Assembly (NCBI GenBank): GCA_946902875.1
Contig: OX336354.1
Span: forward strand, 8,653,247 to 8,717,246
Reading direction: 5' to 3'
Origin: Nematopogon swammerdamellus
Lineage: Eukaryota > Arthropoda > Insecta > Lepidoptera > Adelidae
Length of the DNA: 64,000 nt
The translations under genes and the position numbers were made by a program. This document shows, piece after piece, positions 23,687 to 38,700 of this stretch (positions are counted from its first letter, which is position 1; every line of letters starts with the position of its first letter). The notes under the pieces were generated by a model. That model worked only from the letters and a program-made list of their open reading frames with translations, was not told where the DNA came from and did no database searches.

Positions 23687-23795
23687 ATCAACCTGCGGCT
23701 GATCCTGGTGTCGGGCAAGACGAAGGAGTTCGTGTTCAGCCCCGCGGACTCGGCCGGCGACATCGCGCTGCACGTGTACGACAACTGGGCCGAGG
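23687..23795 (+). CDS. Ubl3: UBL3 exon, N-terminal beta-grasp half
   Basis: 109 bases with acceptor TGTTTCAG and donor G|GTGGGT. It encodes INLRLILVSGKTKEF..DSAGDIALHVYDNWAE plus one base. The GC content is high relative to the flanks. It starts in phase 0, so the preceding exon must end on a whole codon. Confidence 0.9.
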
Positions 23796-26700
23796 GTGGG
23801 TACCAACTACCACCGCACTAGAGACAGACCGCACTAGATCCTCAACCTGCCTGCTCTTTATAATCCAAACACTGACACCTTCCGCGTATATATTAGACTT
23901 GAGTGATACCATTGGTGATTGAGGCAACTTCTGAGACGAGCATTCGGCGTGTTTGCGAGCATTCGGCGTGTTTGTACGCTATTCGATGGCTGTTCGTTCG
24001 GAGGCGTCGTCGGTCTCTGAGCGCTGAAAAAAACAAAGTATGCACGCATCAACCTCCCTAAGCATTTGACAGTTCCTTTCTCCACGCCCCGCCGCCGGCC
24101 GCCGCGCCGCGCCACCGCCGCCCGGGCTACATTATTATAACTCTATGGTACCACCTCACCGAATACAGGTCGATCGAAACGGCTATATCATACAGTTCAG
24201 TGTAGTCAACACAACAGTAATGGAAGCTCTGTTACTGGCAATTGTAGATACCTTCCGTTACCTAACAGGTGGTGGTGGTATAGTACAAAATAATGTTGCT
24301 TTTAGATTTACATAAATAACACGATACGACATTTTCGTGCGTGACTCACTTAAGCTGTGACGAAAGCCACAAGAACCGGCACTATCTTCACGCCGCCGCT
24401 GTATCAATTCAATATTAATAATAATAAATCTGTAAGGGATGGTCATGGAGTAAGTTACTTTGTTTTATGAGATACTGCGTATGTAGACTCTATGTATGTA
24501 TGTATGATACTAAAACTAAATTGACGGTTTTTAGAAATCTTTCCTGTATGTATGTATGTCCCTCCATAACTCTTAAACCGATCATCCGAATTCGATTAAA
24601 CTTAGCACACGAACATTTAACTATACGGGTCACAGGATAGGCTAAATAAAATTCAGTTCCGGTGGCGCTAAAATGTGGCCGTCATACAAACCAAATTGTA
24701 CCGCGCGCCGAAATAAAGTTACGGTAGCGGGCTTACTTACTCTCTTCTTTTTAAATGCGAATTTCACGCGAGCGAAGCCGCTGGCAAAAGCTAGTACATA
24801 TACTATATTTATACCGTTTGTATCGTATGAAACGGATACTTGGGAGAGTGAACATGGTGAGCGGCTAAAGTAGGCGCTGCCTCGGCTGAAATTGCCAATA
24901 AACATGTGCGATGATGCGGAGTGCTTGCGGGGCGGATACACGGAGCACCGCCGAAGAAAGGTGTCGGGATAGACACCTTTCTTCAAACGTCATATCAACA
25001 GACTAGACAGCCTAGCAACAGTCCACAATCCTGCTGGCATGGCGCCACTCTGAGCGTGGTTTCGCGAGAAGAGGTGTTTTTGGCTCTGTCGACTGCACTA
25101 TTGGTCCCTCGGCACAGCCACCCATGTGGTTTTTAATAAAAAAAACACCTAAAGGGGGCGTCGACTTGTCGAAGAGATGTGTGGGCAAGGTGCGCTAAGA
25201 CGTAATAACAAAATATACCTCGAAATATACAGAGTGATTCAGCAATTACTACCAACAGTTGCTGGAGCTTAAATGAATGAACAACTTCGGCCTTTGTAAA
25301 AACATGCCATGATCCCACAGAAACATGATCCCAATAGTTACCTACGTTTTTTCGAATTTTCCGCCAAAAATGTATGGGGATCATGCATTGAAAACTAAAT
25401 CAATGGGGTCATGAAACGTTTACATTTCGAAATAAAAATGTTTTGTTCCTGTATGTTGGTCTGTGTCATACTTGTTACTCTTACTACTAAATTAACTCGT
25501 TCCCCCGGCGCCTTTAAGTAACTACGCTGAAATTATTTTTAACTTTTTAAGGATTATTGATGTGTTGGGGTTTTTTTTTAATTTCTTTTTGTAATGTATG
25601 ACAGTACCGTTTCTGGGTATGCACTTCCACGCGGACGACAATATTACCTGCTCTGTCTGACACGTCCGTGACGCGGGTCTTACATTCCCTACCTTGCGTG
25701 ATCGTTGAATGGATGGAGTGGCGTATGAGGTATGGAGGTGGGGTGTGGGATAGGTACTGAAAGAATTTATTAATAAATTATACATATAAGTATAAGGGAC
25801 ACGATTGAATGCTTTGAGAGGTATTACATTTTACTCCAATGAATAAAAGCAAAATATTGAACTAACGCAAGCATTAATTCGCCCATCCACAAAACATTTA
25901 CACTGTTACTGCATAAATCAAAGATTTCAGAATTTAAGAATTAGTGTTTTGAAAAATTTATTAAGTGGCTTATTTATACAAAACCATTGCGATTATATTT
26001 TTTATACTTATGGGACAAATTCACTTTTCTTCAAGCAGAACCGTATGTGCCCCCGACGCCGCGCCGCCGCCTCCGCCGCGCCGCATGCAGTACTTATATC
26101 AAAGATTGCATTTGGCAAGTACCAGTGCTCATGTCATGCATGACACACATGTTGAATACCTTTTTTTTTTTTAATAAACAATAATTCTGTGTCACTCGAA
26201 TTTCGCGACAAAGCTTTATTATTGAACTCCGTAAATCCGATATGGGCCGCTACTTAAAACTTGATTATACAAACGCTCCACCTGGGTTCGACTCTCGAAA
26301 TTGTAATCATTTCGTTCGAATATCCTATTTCTTCGAGGGCGGAGCCCGAACGGTTTCTCCTGTAGCGGGTGCCATCCGTCTTGCGAGTGCGAGTGCCTCT
26401 GTTTAATTGCGTTAGAAGGCTATGGCGGGGAGAGGATGGGTGGGGAAGAGGAGGGGGGGGGGGGGGGGGGGGGGGGGGTTGATGAGGAAAGTTGGCGGCG
26501 CGGCGGTTCTACAGATTTCTCAATTTGTTCAAGTTATTATATTCTTGAAGGAATCCTTGCGATTATCTGCCTCTCTAATCCTCGGCACAAAGCCACGGCG
26601 AGCGAGCCCCTCCCGTCCCCCTGTCCCGTGCCGGTACACAAATCAATTGTATAACCCGTACCAGAGATTGGTCGTTTTCAATCGACTTAAAAAGAAAGGA

Positions 26701-29700
26701 TGAAGTTTATTCGTTCAAGTGCTAAATGCACCGTGTAATTTCTCTGGTAGCACCTTTCTGAACATTCTGTTGTGACAAGAACTGACGGGAAAAATAGTCA
26801 TCAGAACTAAAAGTTAGTTCCCTAGTCGACAAATATGTACGCTACTGAAATCTACTAAATTGTCGTACGGCTATTTACCTTCACACCTAAAGCACATCCA
26901 TCAGACAGGCTCCTCTACACACTTACATGAGACATCATTATCCTGCCGCCTGCAGTGTAGTACCAGGTTATTGTAGTACCTAGTGTAAACACGATTACAG
27001 CACCGAGAATGAATAATTAACACTCAAGTTGTGATAGCTAGCTAATCGTAATAAATGGCTAGTAACATATCTCGCGCTTGGTTGAACGTATAATTTGCCC
27101 CTGAGAGCGCATTCAACACTTCAATTGGCGAGATGTTAACAGTTCCGCCCGTGATAATTGGAAGAAGAACGAAGACTAAGTGCAAGCCAAAGAGTTTGTA
27201 TTACGTCGCTGCAGCGACGTAATACAAACTCTTTGGTGCAAGCGAACAACACAACTGACGATAGAGATTGTATTGTAGATGAGAAGTTGATCGCTCTTGT
27301 TGAGCACAATATATGTAATATCGTATTAAAGGATGCATGCGAAAGCGAGAAGTGTAAACAACGCAACCAGCTACAAAGATTTTAGAAGAAAAATGGGATA
27401 TAATAAAATTGTTAAGAAAACTGCACCATATACGGGAATAAGGGAACGCGGTAGTCGGAGCATAAATAAACCATAATAAATAAATAAATAAATTAAGATC
27501 GAAATTCACGAATGAGGATATCCAGAAAACACGACTGGAGAAAAGTTTACTATTTTTGAGAATGCTTAAACGTGCGAGCCAATGTTGTTTAGTTTACACT
27601 GTTATTCTTTAGACTCATATTTAATTATACGAATTAACAGTGGGTTTGTGACTTACATAAGTTGACGTTTCGCCCGCTCCGGCGATTCCTGAAGAATCCT
27701 GCGGTTCCTGATGAAGCCCGTGACGTAGCGGGCGAAAGTCGACTTATAAATGTCACAAACCCACTTTTTTTTTTATGTAATCCGGTATGGGTGGCTGAGT
27801 CAGAGGGGCCAAAGCACATGCTCTGACTAGCCAATATCACCTCCGAGAAGGTAGGTGCCATACCGGAGACTTCAGTGTTCAATTCGTAAAATTAAATATG
27901 AGTGCGAACTAATCTTTAGAATCCAGTTTTGATTGTGCACTGCGGCTCTTAGATGTACGTGGGGCACACAAAAAGTTTCCGGAATTAATAAGAATAAAAT
28001 ACTATTAAAGGTCAAAAATGAATTTATTGTTTCTCAAATTATTCTCCATTTGCGTAAATTCACTTTTTCATACGATTAAACCAATTTTGAAAACTTTTGT
28101 GCCACTCCTCCGTGGTGACCTCAGAAACGTGTTTTTCATATTCTTCGACAGCCTCTTCTGGTGATGAAAATCGTTGACCGCGTAATTGGTTCTTAATTTT
28201 TGGGAACAGAAAAAAGTCACAAGGTGCCAGGTCGGGACTGTATGCAGGATGGCTCATAAGTTCTACGTTTTTCACCTTCAAAAATTCGTTTGTTTGTCTG
28301 GCCGTGTGGGAACTAGCATTGTCGTGGTGCAAGATGATACGGCGTTTGCGGTTATTTTTACGGAGTTTGTCAATAATTTCCGGCAAAAAAATGGTCGTGT
28401 GCCAGTCACTATTCACGGTACGACGATTCTCTAAAGCAACTGTAGCCACGTGTCCAGTTTTATTAAAAAAAGAAGCAATCATCCGCTTAGATGCACTTTT
28501 CACGCGCGCCGCTTTGGCTGGTTTCGGCTCATCTTGAAAGACCCATACGCTGGATTGCTGCTTTGTTTTGGGATCGTAGCAATAAATCCATGTTTCGTCA
28601 CCTGTTACTATGTCCCACACCAAATTTGAAGCGCCTTCGTTGAATCTGGTAAGCATGGCATTGCACCAAGTGACGCGGTGCGTTTTTTGAGCCTCGGTCA
28701 AATTGTGTGGGATCCACCGCGAGCACAGCTTTATCACACCCAAATGTTTGTGTAGGATTGATTGTATTTGACTCATGCCTATGTCTAAGAATGCCCGAAT
28801 CTCATGGTAGGTCACATGCCTGTCTGTTTCGATCATACGGCGCACAGCATCGATGTTTTTGTTGTACACAGCGGTGGACGGGCGACCATCGCGAGATTCG
28901 TCACTGAGATTGACACGACCGCTCTTGAATTCTGCAAACCAGCAATAAATAGTCGTCTTGCATGGTGCTTCATCGCCAAAAGCAGATTGAAGCCGAGAGA
29001 GGCTCTGATGAGCTGTCAAATTACACTTAAAATCGTAGAAAATCATACTACGAAAATTTTCCCGGGTTAAATCCTTGTTAATGTAGACACGCAATTTTTA
29101 AAATGGCGCCATAATGTAAAAACTATTGACAGTCAGATGAAACAAACTGCATTCTACAGCCAGAGTTCCATTTTCAAATGTTGTAATTAATTTTTAAATA
29201 TTGTTTATGTAAGTGGCCAATTCCGGAAACTTTTAGTGTGCCCTATACTGGTGATTGGTGTTACACCGTAGTAGTATCATTAATGGAGCTAGTCTAGGTA
29301 GCATAATTAATGTGCGAATCAGAAGTTCAAATCAAATCAAAAAACGTTTATTGCACATAATTGTTGTACAGAAGGTAGCACTTAATGCCTATGGCATTTT
29401 CCACCAGCCTACCCTTATTTACATATAGAACCAGGGTAGGTGCAACAAGACAAGGTAAACAAAACAAAGTCTTATAAAATAGAAAATAGAAGGACAAATA
29501 GTATAATATCTATATATATAATGCATATAATACACATATATTATTCATAATAAATAATAAACATATATAAACATATACAAAATAAAACTCAGACATTACA
29601 CAACACATTATGAATTTGCTCAGAAACTAGGGATACGGAAGTAGGAGATAAGATTTAGGAATTGAGGAGATAGTCTTTCAAGAGCACTCTGAACGTGTGG

Positions 29701-32700
29701 ATCGAAGCACACTGTCGTAAACGAAGAGGAAGTTCGTTCCACATGCGTGCAGCGTGCACTGTGAAAGAATCAGTATAAAATACCGAGGAGTGGGACGGGA
29801 TAGCAAGGACAAGGGTGTCAGAGGATCTTAATGGTACACCGTGGGAGGACAGCATTTGGAAACGGTCGGATAGGTATTTAGGAGCAGCAGGGTCATTTAG
29901 TGTGCAGTACAAGAGAGAGAGGACATGGGAATTTCTGCGACGACGTATGTCGAGCCACTGAAGGCTAGACCGGAACTCAGAAATGTGATCAAATTTCCGC
30001 AGACCGAAAATGTAACGGATGCACATGTTTAGTAGCCGGTCCAGCTTATTCAGCAGCTCTTCATTGACGTCGAGGTAACAGACATCAGCATAGTCTAGAA
30101 TAGGGAGGAGAAGAGATTGTACCAACATAGTCTTTGTGCTGATAGGTAGGAAATTCTGCAGACGCTTGAGAGAATGCATGCTGGCGAACACTTTCCGACT
30201 AACCTCACCGACTTGTACGTTCCATGATAACGTCTCATCAATGTAAAGGCCAAGGTTTTTTACCACCTTAACCAGAGGGACTGCGACACCATTAAAGAGA
30301 ATATGTGGTAAAGATGTTTTGTCTAGTTTGCCTAAGAGTTTTGTAGAACCGATAATAATCGCCTGAGTTTTCTGTGGGTTTACCAGTAGACCATATCGCT
30401 CAGCCCACGAGAGTACTGAGTCAAGATCGATGTTCATGAGAGCAAAAGCACTGTCAACATCCTCAACCCTAAAGTGCCTATAGAGCTGCAAGTCGTCAGC
30501 GTAAAGGTGGTAGTGACACATAAGAGATGCAACGACAGTGTTGATGAAAATAGAGAAAAGAAGGGGAGAAAGAACGCCGCCTTGTGGTACGCCAGCCGTG
30601 GTACAACACCAGTTCGAGGAAATATTATCCAAACGAACACATTGGCAGCGACCATACAGGTAGGAGGAGAACCAGTCAATTACCGGTTGTGAAATATTAA
30701 GGGTTCCAAGTATAGCCAGCATAATGTCAAAATCAACAGAGTTGAAGGCACTGCTGAAATCAAGCAGGACAAGAATTGTGAGTTTACGATTATCCATGGC
30801 ATGGCGTATATCGTCTGTGATTTTGACTAGTGCTGAAGTCGTGCTATGCGCTGGCCTAAAGCCAGATTGAAGCTGATCGAGAAGTTGGTTTGAGGAGAGG
30901 TAGTTAGAAAGCTGATAGTGCACAACCCTCTCCAATACCTTTGATAGGAAAGGTAGAATGGAGATAGGGCGATAATTGCTGAAGAGGGAGGGGTTACTGA
31001 TTTTAGGCAAGGGAATCACGTAGGCCTTCTTCCACAAGTCGGGAAAACATCCCGATACTAGAGAATGATTGATAATATGAGTGATGACCGGTAGAATATT
31101 GTCCAGTATCGGGATGTACAAGTCCCGACTCATGTCGTCAGCACCCATGGCCTTGCTGTGAATCGAGAGAATTATCTTTTTGATTTCACAACCAAAGACA
31201 GGGATGAAATCAAATGGATCAGAGTCAGGAAGTGAGACCGCATGTAACCGGCGAATGGTGTCGGCTTTGACGATAGGATCCATAGTGATCGGTGAGGCCG
31301 AGAAGTGAGAGTTAAGGGCATTGAGATCAATAGAGGATGCAGCATCAGTGCTAGCCTTACCGACACCAAGAGAACGTAGAAATTTCCACAGCTGTTTGGG
31401 AGGGCAGTGTTCAATAGAACCACTGATGTGACGGCGTTTTGCGTCTCTACACATCCTGGTACACTGGTTTCTTACAGCTCTATATTTGGCTTTGCTCTCA
31501 TCGTTGGACGCGGACCTGAGTCTTCGCTTTAGTGCGTCCCGTTTCGCCATCATTTTGCGAATTTCGGCGTTAAGCCAAGGAGCTGGTAAATGTTTCATTC
31601 GCACTGCGCGAACAGGAGCATGTCTATCATACAGTTGTGTAATATTTTTAGATAGAAGCTCCACCTTGACATCAATGCTGTCATCGTCGTAGAGAGGCGT
31701 CCAGTCAATGGCACCAGCTTCATGCCTTAAAGCCTGCAGGTCCATCTTAGCAAAGCTACGTTGCAGAAGTATTTTGGGTTTTTGTTTGGGAGGTTTAATT
31801 CTGTAGGACGCGAAGATAAGGTCATGACGGGAGAAGCCCGGGGCAAGCAGCTGACCGTGACTTTGCACTAGATCAGTGCGGGAAGTGAGAATTAGGTCAA
31901 GAAGAGTGTGAGAGTCATCAGTGTGGAAAGTGGCATCCAAAGGAAGAATATCAATACCAACTGATTTAGTTAAGGAGAGGAGTCGACGCGAGCGCAAATC
32001 ATCCCTCAGGAGGCAAGTATTAAAATCACCAAGGATGATTATGTGATCAAAATCAGGGGCAGTCTGTTCTAAGATTTGTTCGAATTCGTTGAAGTAGTTG
32101 ATACGCGGAGGGCAGTAAAACACACCAAGCAGAACTTTAGTGTGATTGAAGTTAAGCTCAAGTAGGATATATTCAGCCGATTCGGAGTATTCAGAGGACG
32201 ATTTGTTAATAATTTTTGAAGAAATATTACTACGTAGATATATAGCCACCCCACCCCAGCCTTTCAAAGTACGGTCGTTCCGTATAAGTTGATAGCCAGG
32301 TAAAGAGAAGGCAGTGGAAGGCAGAGTGGGCTTTAACAGAGATTCTGACACCAGTACAGCATGCAAATGTTGACTGGTGAAAGATGTGAGTAGGTCGAAG
32401 TTATGAAACCATAACGGAAAGCTGTTGCATGTGTTTAATACGGCGCACCAATTTAGCAAAATAACTCATGAAATGTGCGAAATTCTCGCCACGTGCTTCA
32501 CCGGAGGTAATAAATCGTTCTAGAACGCATTGCGCCCGGGACGTCTTGCACAAATTCCAGGTGAGAATATACATAAACATTACATCCGAACCGAACATTG
32601 AGGCAGGTCGCCGATGCCTGCTATATATAAATATTTGTGAAACACGTCTGGGTTGCCATGCCGATATACTGTGTGCGGTGTGTGGGTGTTCCAACTACTT

Positions 32701-35700
32701 GGCCTCATGTCATGATCATGACGTCTGCCGGAGGCGGTGAGAGATCCCGCCGCGGCGCGTACAGGAAAACTAACGCATCTGAGGGCAGGCGTGGTCTCGG
32801 CGAGAGTAGCCATTAGTTTACTGGAAAAATTGCAATATCGCCGCTCTAAGGCCTCTGTTCTGTTATTGACACTGTCGACAAGTTTTTCCGTCTCCATTCA
32901 AACCGTGAAATTGTTGAAGTTTTTCTTTGACCAATACAAATTGTAGGTATCACGTACAGTAAGCGCTTGAATTATTTATCAGTTCTTTTGTCTAACTTCG
33001 GAGTGGGTTCAAGGTGAGACACAAGAGTTCTGAGAATCGGCGGACCCAAATTCAGCTGACACGCTCTGACCAATGAAGGGTTTTGTAAAGTTTTCCGGAC
33101 CACATTAACTTGACCACATTGACAACTTATAGCTCAGTGACATTGACAGATTCTTGTGTTAAGACGTAAGCTACGCTTGTGAAGAAGACGCTTTTGAGAT
33201 GAGTCTTCTCGACCTGACTACAAAGTAAGATATACAGACAAGGGCGCACCTTCACTAGTGGAAACTCCACGCTCTGATGGGTAGCTAGGAAGACCATATT
33301 AAACACCGGCCAAGTGCGAGTTGGACTCGCGCACCGGACTCGCGTACCGAGGTTTCCGTACCACCACGTACGTAACTGGTCGGTTTTATTTACTTTTAAA
33401 TTTTTTACAGTTTGTAAGTAATTTTACAGGTTTTTATTGGTTGTTTTACTTTACAGTTTAGACTATTATCAATTTATCACAGCAAGGTTGGCGTTTATAT
33501 GTATACGTTTTTACGATAGAGCAATTTTTTTTTTGTATTATTATTTATATTCTATGAAAATTTCAACCGGCTACCTATTACGGTTCAAAAGATACAGCCC
33601 TCGGATAGACGGACGGACGAACGGTGCAGGCTTAATAACCAGGCTTCCGTACGGATACGGAAACCTAAAGACGAGAAAATGTGGCCAATTATTAGGCATA
33701 TCTAGCAAGCGGCAAACGAAGCCTAGTTTGCCGTGACACAGAAAATAATGGCCAGCCGAGCCGTCCTACCCTGCCCTGCTTCGCCACACTGAGTTATTGC
33801 TCTATAAATTTAATAAACTCCCTCCCCTGTCCGCCCGAATACCTAATTTAATATGTATGCCCATGTATTTCGCGTGAATCGATGGCCACACCGAGGGCAC
33901 TGCGTCCCATTGTGTCGCTTCTCATTTAGTGCTCCATCCTCGCGTCCCAATTTCGAACAAACTGAATTGTCGTACAATTTCGCAAAGTTTCCGGTAACGG
34001 AAGACAGGTGACGACGGACGTACAGTACAGACATTGTCTTTTTCGTCATTCACGAAAAAGATGGGCTCGATCGAGGGTAGCTTTATTAGATTCTGGGACC
34101 CCCACGCCTCTACAGATGAGGTGCCGGCTAATCAACATCAGTGATGTAGCTCGCACGGAGCTCAGTGTTGCCCGCTCGAGCGCACGCGGGACGTGCCGAG
34201 AGCGAAGCGGCAACACTGGTGACAACTACGGTTAAATATGAAAATAATATGGCACACGTGCGAAGGCTATTCCATTGTCGTTTCGAAATTTTACAAATAG
34301 TCCGTTTGTTAGGAAAACTGTTGAAAACCTAAAGTCGTACAATATTTTATAATTTCGACGAATACAAAAATACAAGAAATAAAATATAAATGCGCCAGAA
34401 CTTCCACTCGATTTGTGTGGACAGGAAGCGATCTCGTTTTTAGGGTTCCGTACTAAAATGTTAAAAATGGAACCTTGTAGTATCACTTCGTTGTCCGTCT
34501 GTCCGTATATCCGTCTGTATGTCACATCCCCTTAACTTCTAAACGGCTAGTCCTAGAAAATTGAAACTTTGTATAAAAAAATAGGTTATTTTGTAACGCA
34601 ATAAGTTCAGGTGATATGGTACGCGAAAAAAAATTGTAGCGGCAGGGTGGGGCCATAAAGTGAAAAAAAAAATATTAACATATCATTGAAAAGGGGTTTC
34701 TTTGGGGATATCAAAAATATTTTTTATAAATTTCTTAGATTACTACTACTACCGTAACTGTAAGTCACCACGGGTGAGGCCGAAGAAGACTGAGCTACGC
34801 TCGAATAAAAGCTATAGTTATTCGAAGAAAAGTAAGTAGTAAGTTAGGAGAAGAAGAAATCGTTAGATGCACAGGTATCCTCCTTGGATGCACGTATGAA
34901 TACATCTCGCGAAGTAGCCAATTAGGGCCAGGTCGAAGGCATTAGAGAATGTGGTATGATACGGAACCCTCGGCGCGACAGTCTAACACCGGTTTTTTCT
35001 TCCTATTACTTTTTTTATTTATTTATTTGTTAGAAAACAGACAGCCTAATCAATCACAAACAGAATATAAGACATAAGTTTAAATACATTGAAGACTGGC
35101 CATATTTAGGTTCCCTGGTTAGACTATAGTTTAGTGGGATCAAACATGTGTGTGTGTAATGAAATGAATGAATGAATGAGTGTCAATGCAGTGTAGTCTG
35201 GTGTAGCGTAGTGTTTTGTGGTGGTTTTGTAGTGTAGTGTAGTGTAGTGTAGTGTAGTGCAGTCATTGACTTATATTATATCACTGAGTGCAGTGTGATG
35301 TGATGTGGTGGGGATGCAGTAGTCACGTAACAAACAAGCAGTTTCCTTACAGAATTTTGAGACCAGTCCACACATACCTACTTACATATTTAAAAATAAT
35401 TGTATTTAGATGTTAGATGATCCTGTCTAGGAGGAAAGAACAATACGCAATGAACATTTTCTGACAACAGAAAAGCCAGTAATAAATAATTAATAAATAA
35501 TTAAATCCCTATAGCTGATATGATGTGATTATAATATGGAACAGTCATCGTTCTTCGTTCGACGGTGAGGTAATTTTTAACACTATCGATTTTCCTCAAC
35601 TTTTTGTCAAGATAAGTTTAACAATATCTATTAATTTGATTTTATGATAACAGTCCATTCTCACACAATGCGATGGTTGGAAGATACTCCTCGCAGTCGT

Positions 35701-38700
35701 GATATTTCCCGATTGGTCACGCAATCAGTGGGTAGATAAAAAATGTCTTTTAAAACACGAGTGTAAGTTTCTACGGGCAACCGACCGGCGCGGCGCGGAG
35801 CGGCGGCGGCGACCGGCAGGCACTGTAACGTACGTCATTTTTTTTTATTGAAACTGACACGGTTGGCTACATCACCTACAACATCCGTGATGTCAGCCTA
35901 TAACACCGGGCGGGTGAACTTGGTGCCACGTCAGTGCTTCCCTTCGGTCGTGCCGGCTACACTGAACTGGACGGAAAACACAAACTATTTGCATAGCCGT
36001 TTCGAGCGACCTTTCATTCAGTGCGGTGGTATCAACCCGGGCGGGTTAAACCCTACCACCTAGTAATATAAGAAGAGAGTCATATCCCTTAGTCGCCTTT
36101 TACGACATGCACGGGGAGATATGCAGTGGGGCTATTCTTTTAAAGTACCGGCCCCACACGATACAATATATGAATATATCCTTATAACTCGAGAACCACT
36201 TTATCGATTTACATACGGTTTTCACTGTTACATCCTGTCACTTCTCAAGATGATTTTAAGCAATAAAGCATAACTCTACATCATAGGCGGTCTGAGCTGT
36301 GAGCAAAAAGTCACGCGAAGCGAAGCCGCTGGCAAAAACCAGGATATGTATGTAGTTAGAATATACGGGCGTGGAGAGAACGAAACTGTCACAATGCTCT
36401 AGAATGAGTCCATATTTGCGAGGTGTCCAGGGACCATCGAACAACGTACAAACACGCTGAATGCTCGTCTCCAAACTTGCCTTAATCACCAATGCTATCA
36501 CTCAGTCTATCTTATAAAATACTTATAAAATTGTCTATGATTCCAAGCTTCAGTCGGGCGGATGTGTGGCAAATTCATAATCTCTATCTTTTCTTTTTCT
36601 AATCTAGGTCGCAGCGCTTTAGACGCGACACAAATTCAAAGAATCGTAGGTAGGTATGTGTTTATATTTCCTATTCCTCCACGATTATCAATAAATTGTT
36701 TAGATTGAAATTGAATTAAATTATTTTTATTGATTATTATCCGCGTGCAGTGCCTAGTGATTGCTGGTTTAGCTAGATTAAAATGTTAAACATCATCGTC
36801 GGTGTTTATTAAAATTATACAAAACATAGCGAAGAGAATTATTTATCGCTTCATACGATATGCCATGTTTTTTTGAAAAGCAGAGGACTAATTTGTATTA
36901 ATATGTTATGTACCTAGTTTATTTGTTATCTATGTTCATGTATGTATATTTTATTTATTTTTTTATTTAATTTTTTTATTTATCTCTTTATTTCAACCAA
37001 CTAGGGCCATATTGAAATACATATTAAATGTCTTAACCTAAGAACTAAAATTACTTTTTCTCCACTTGTGTCTGCACGGGTCCCAATAGAGACCCGTATG
37101 CGTCATATTAGTCTGCTGACGCGGTGGATCAGGTGCGCGTAGAGTGGGCGCAGATTGCGTCCGCGGCACGGGCGTCGGCAGCGGCGCGGGCGTCGGCAGC
37201 GGCGCGGGCGTCGGCAGCGCGCGGGCGTCGTCGGCGGCGGCGCGGGTTGCGTCTCCTGAATGTGCAGGACGGCAGTTGTAGACAGCTCCGGCGCGGCCTC
37301 AGCATTGTTATGGCGCGCGACCTCCCGATGAAGGTCGCGATTGTAGCGCCGGAACACCACACCGGAGGGCCAAAACTCACTGCGAAGGAATGTCTTCACC
37401 TTCTCGGCAGGAATACACAGCTTGAAAGCGCAAAAGTTCGTGTCATCCCAGTGAGAAGGAAGAGCCTCGACACTCTCAACTCGCTCACCCTTATCCTGGA
37501 CGTGGCGGATGAGGTCCTCGATCTTCATGTCCTTTCGCAGGCGAGACACGTAGATGAGAGCCGTGCGGGGAGCTGCCTTCAAACAGCTCTCTTCAGGGGG
37601 CGCAGATCCGCGCTTATTGCACCTCTTCCTTCTCTTCTTCCTGCTCTCGACGAGTACGAACCCGTCTTTGTCACGTACAGCCTCCTGCCGACAGTCGAGA
37701 CGCGGTTCCAAGCGCGGTGATACCATTGTTGTTTTCTCCACCGTTTTACTGATGCGCTTCGTCATAGATCCGCGTCGCCTTTTCGGTCGAGTGGCAACGG
37801 GGCGGAGGAGCGGGAGGGGTGCGCAGTGTAGAAGTCGAGGCATCTCGTATTATATCATATTCAATATTATACCTAGTGTTATTTTAGGCGTCCAAGTTGT
37901 CTTTGTTGTTTTTTTCATTAATTTATTAACATGTTATTAGTTAAGTGTTTTTTCTTCATACCCATAATAAATGTTGTAATAGGGTGGTTGACCGGCAGAG
38001 ATTGCCTTAGGCAATAAGTCCGCCATTTGTATATAAGTTATATGAAACAATAAAGAATATTAAATAAATAAATACAATAATTTCAAGCGGAAAAACATTT
38101 TGTACATGCGTCTCATTCATACACGAGGCATCATGTCATATCTTTCTAGACCAATTTTGTTCTCTTCTCTTCAATTAGCTCGAGATGGTCTGAGCTGGCG
38201 CCTGGCGCCTTGCGGGGTCGAGGTCGCTCGCTAGTCGACATGTAGCGTAGCTCGCCACTCTCATTAGTTCGATTGTCATTCCCGTATCCGTAGGTCGCTT
38301 TCTCACAAAACAGCGATCGGCGGCCGTCTTCCCCCCACTTGGTCTGTGGTCATTCCATTGAGTCAATGGGTTGTTCCCAAAGATATTTAAATATCTTTTG
38401 GTCGTTCCCCATTTGTTTCGAAATTGTCGCATCGCGGATTGTAGTTTTCGATTTTTCCGTCTACGATTGTAGTTGATTGTAAGGCATGTAATCTTCTATG
38501 TATATATATATAAAAATTTATTTATTCTTATACATATAAAAATTTATGTTTGTTCGTTCGTCATCTATGCGTTCGTAAACCGTTCATCCGGTTACGGTGA
38601 AACAGTGATTGATTGTTGTGCGCGCCTTCGATTTCGGGGCGCGCGCGGAAAATTTCTGACAAAAAAAAAATCGCGAGCGGAGCCGCGGGCAAAAACTTGT

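Noticed and set aside
33437..33736. 99-codon frame
   Set aside because: It lies in the dispersed repeat that also occurs at 20382 and 59040.
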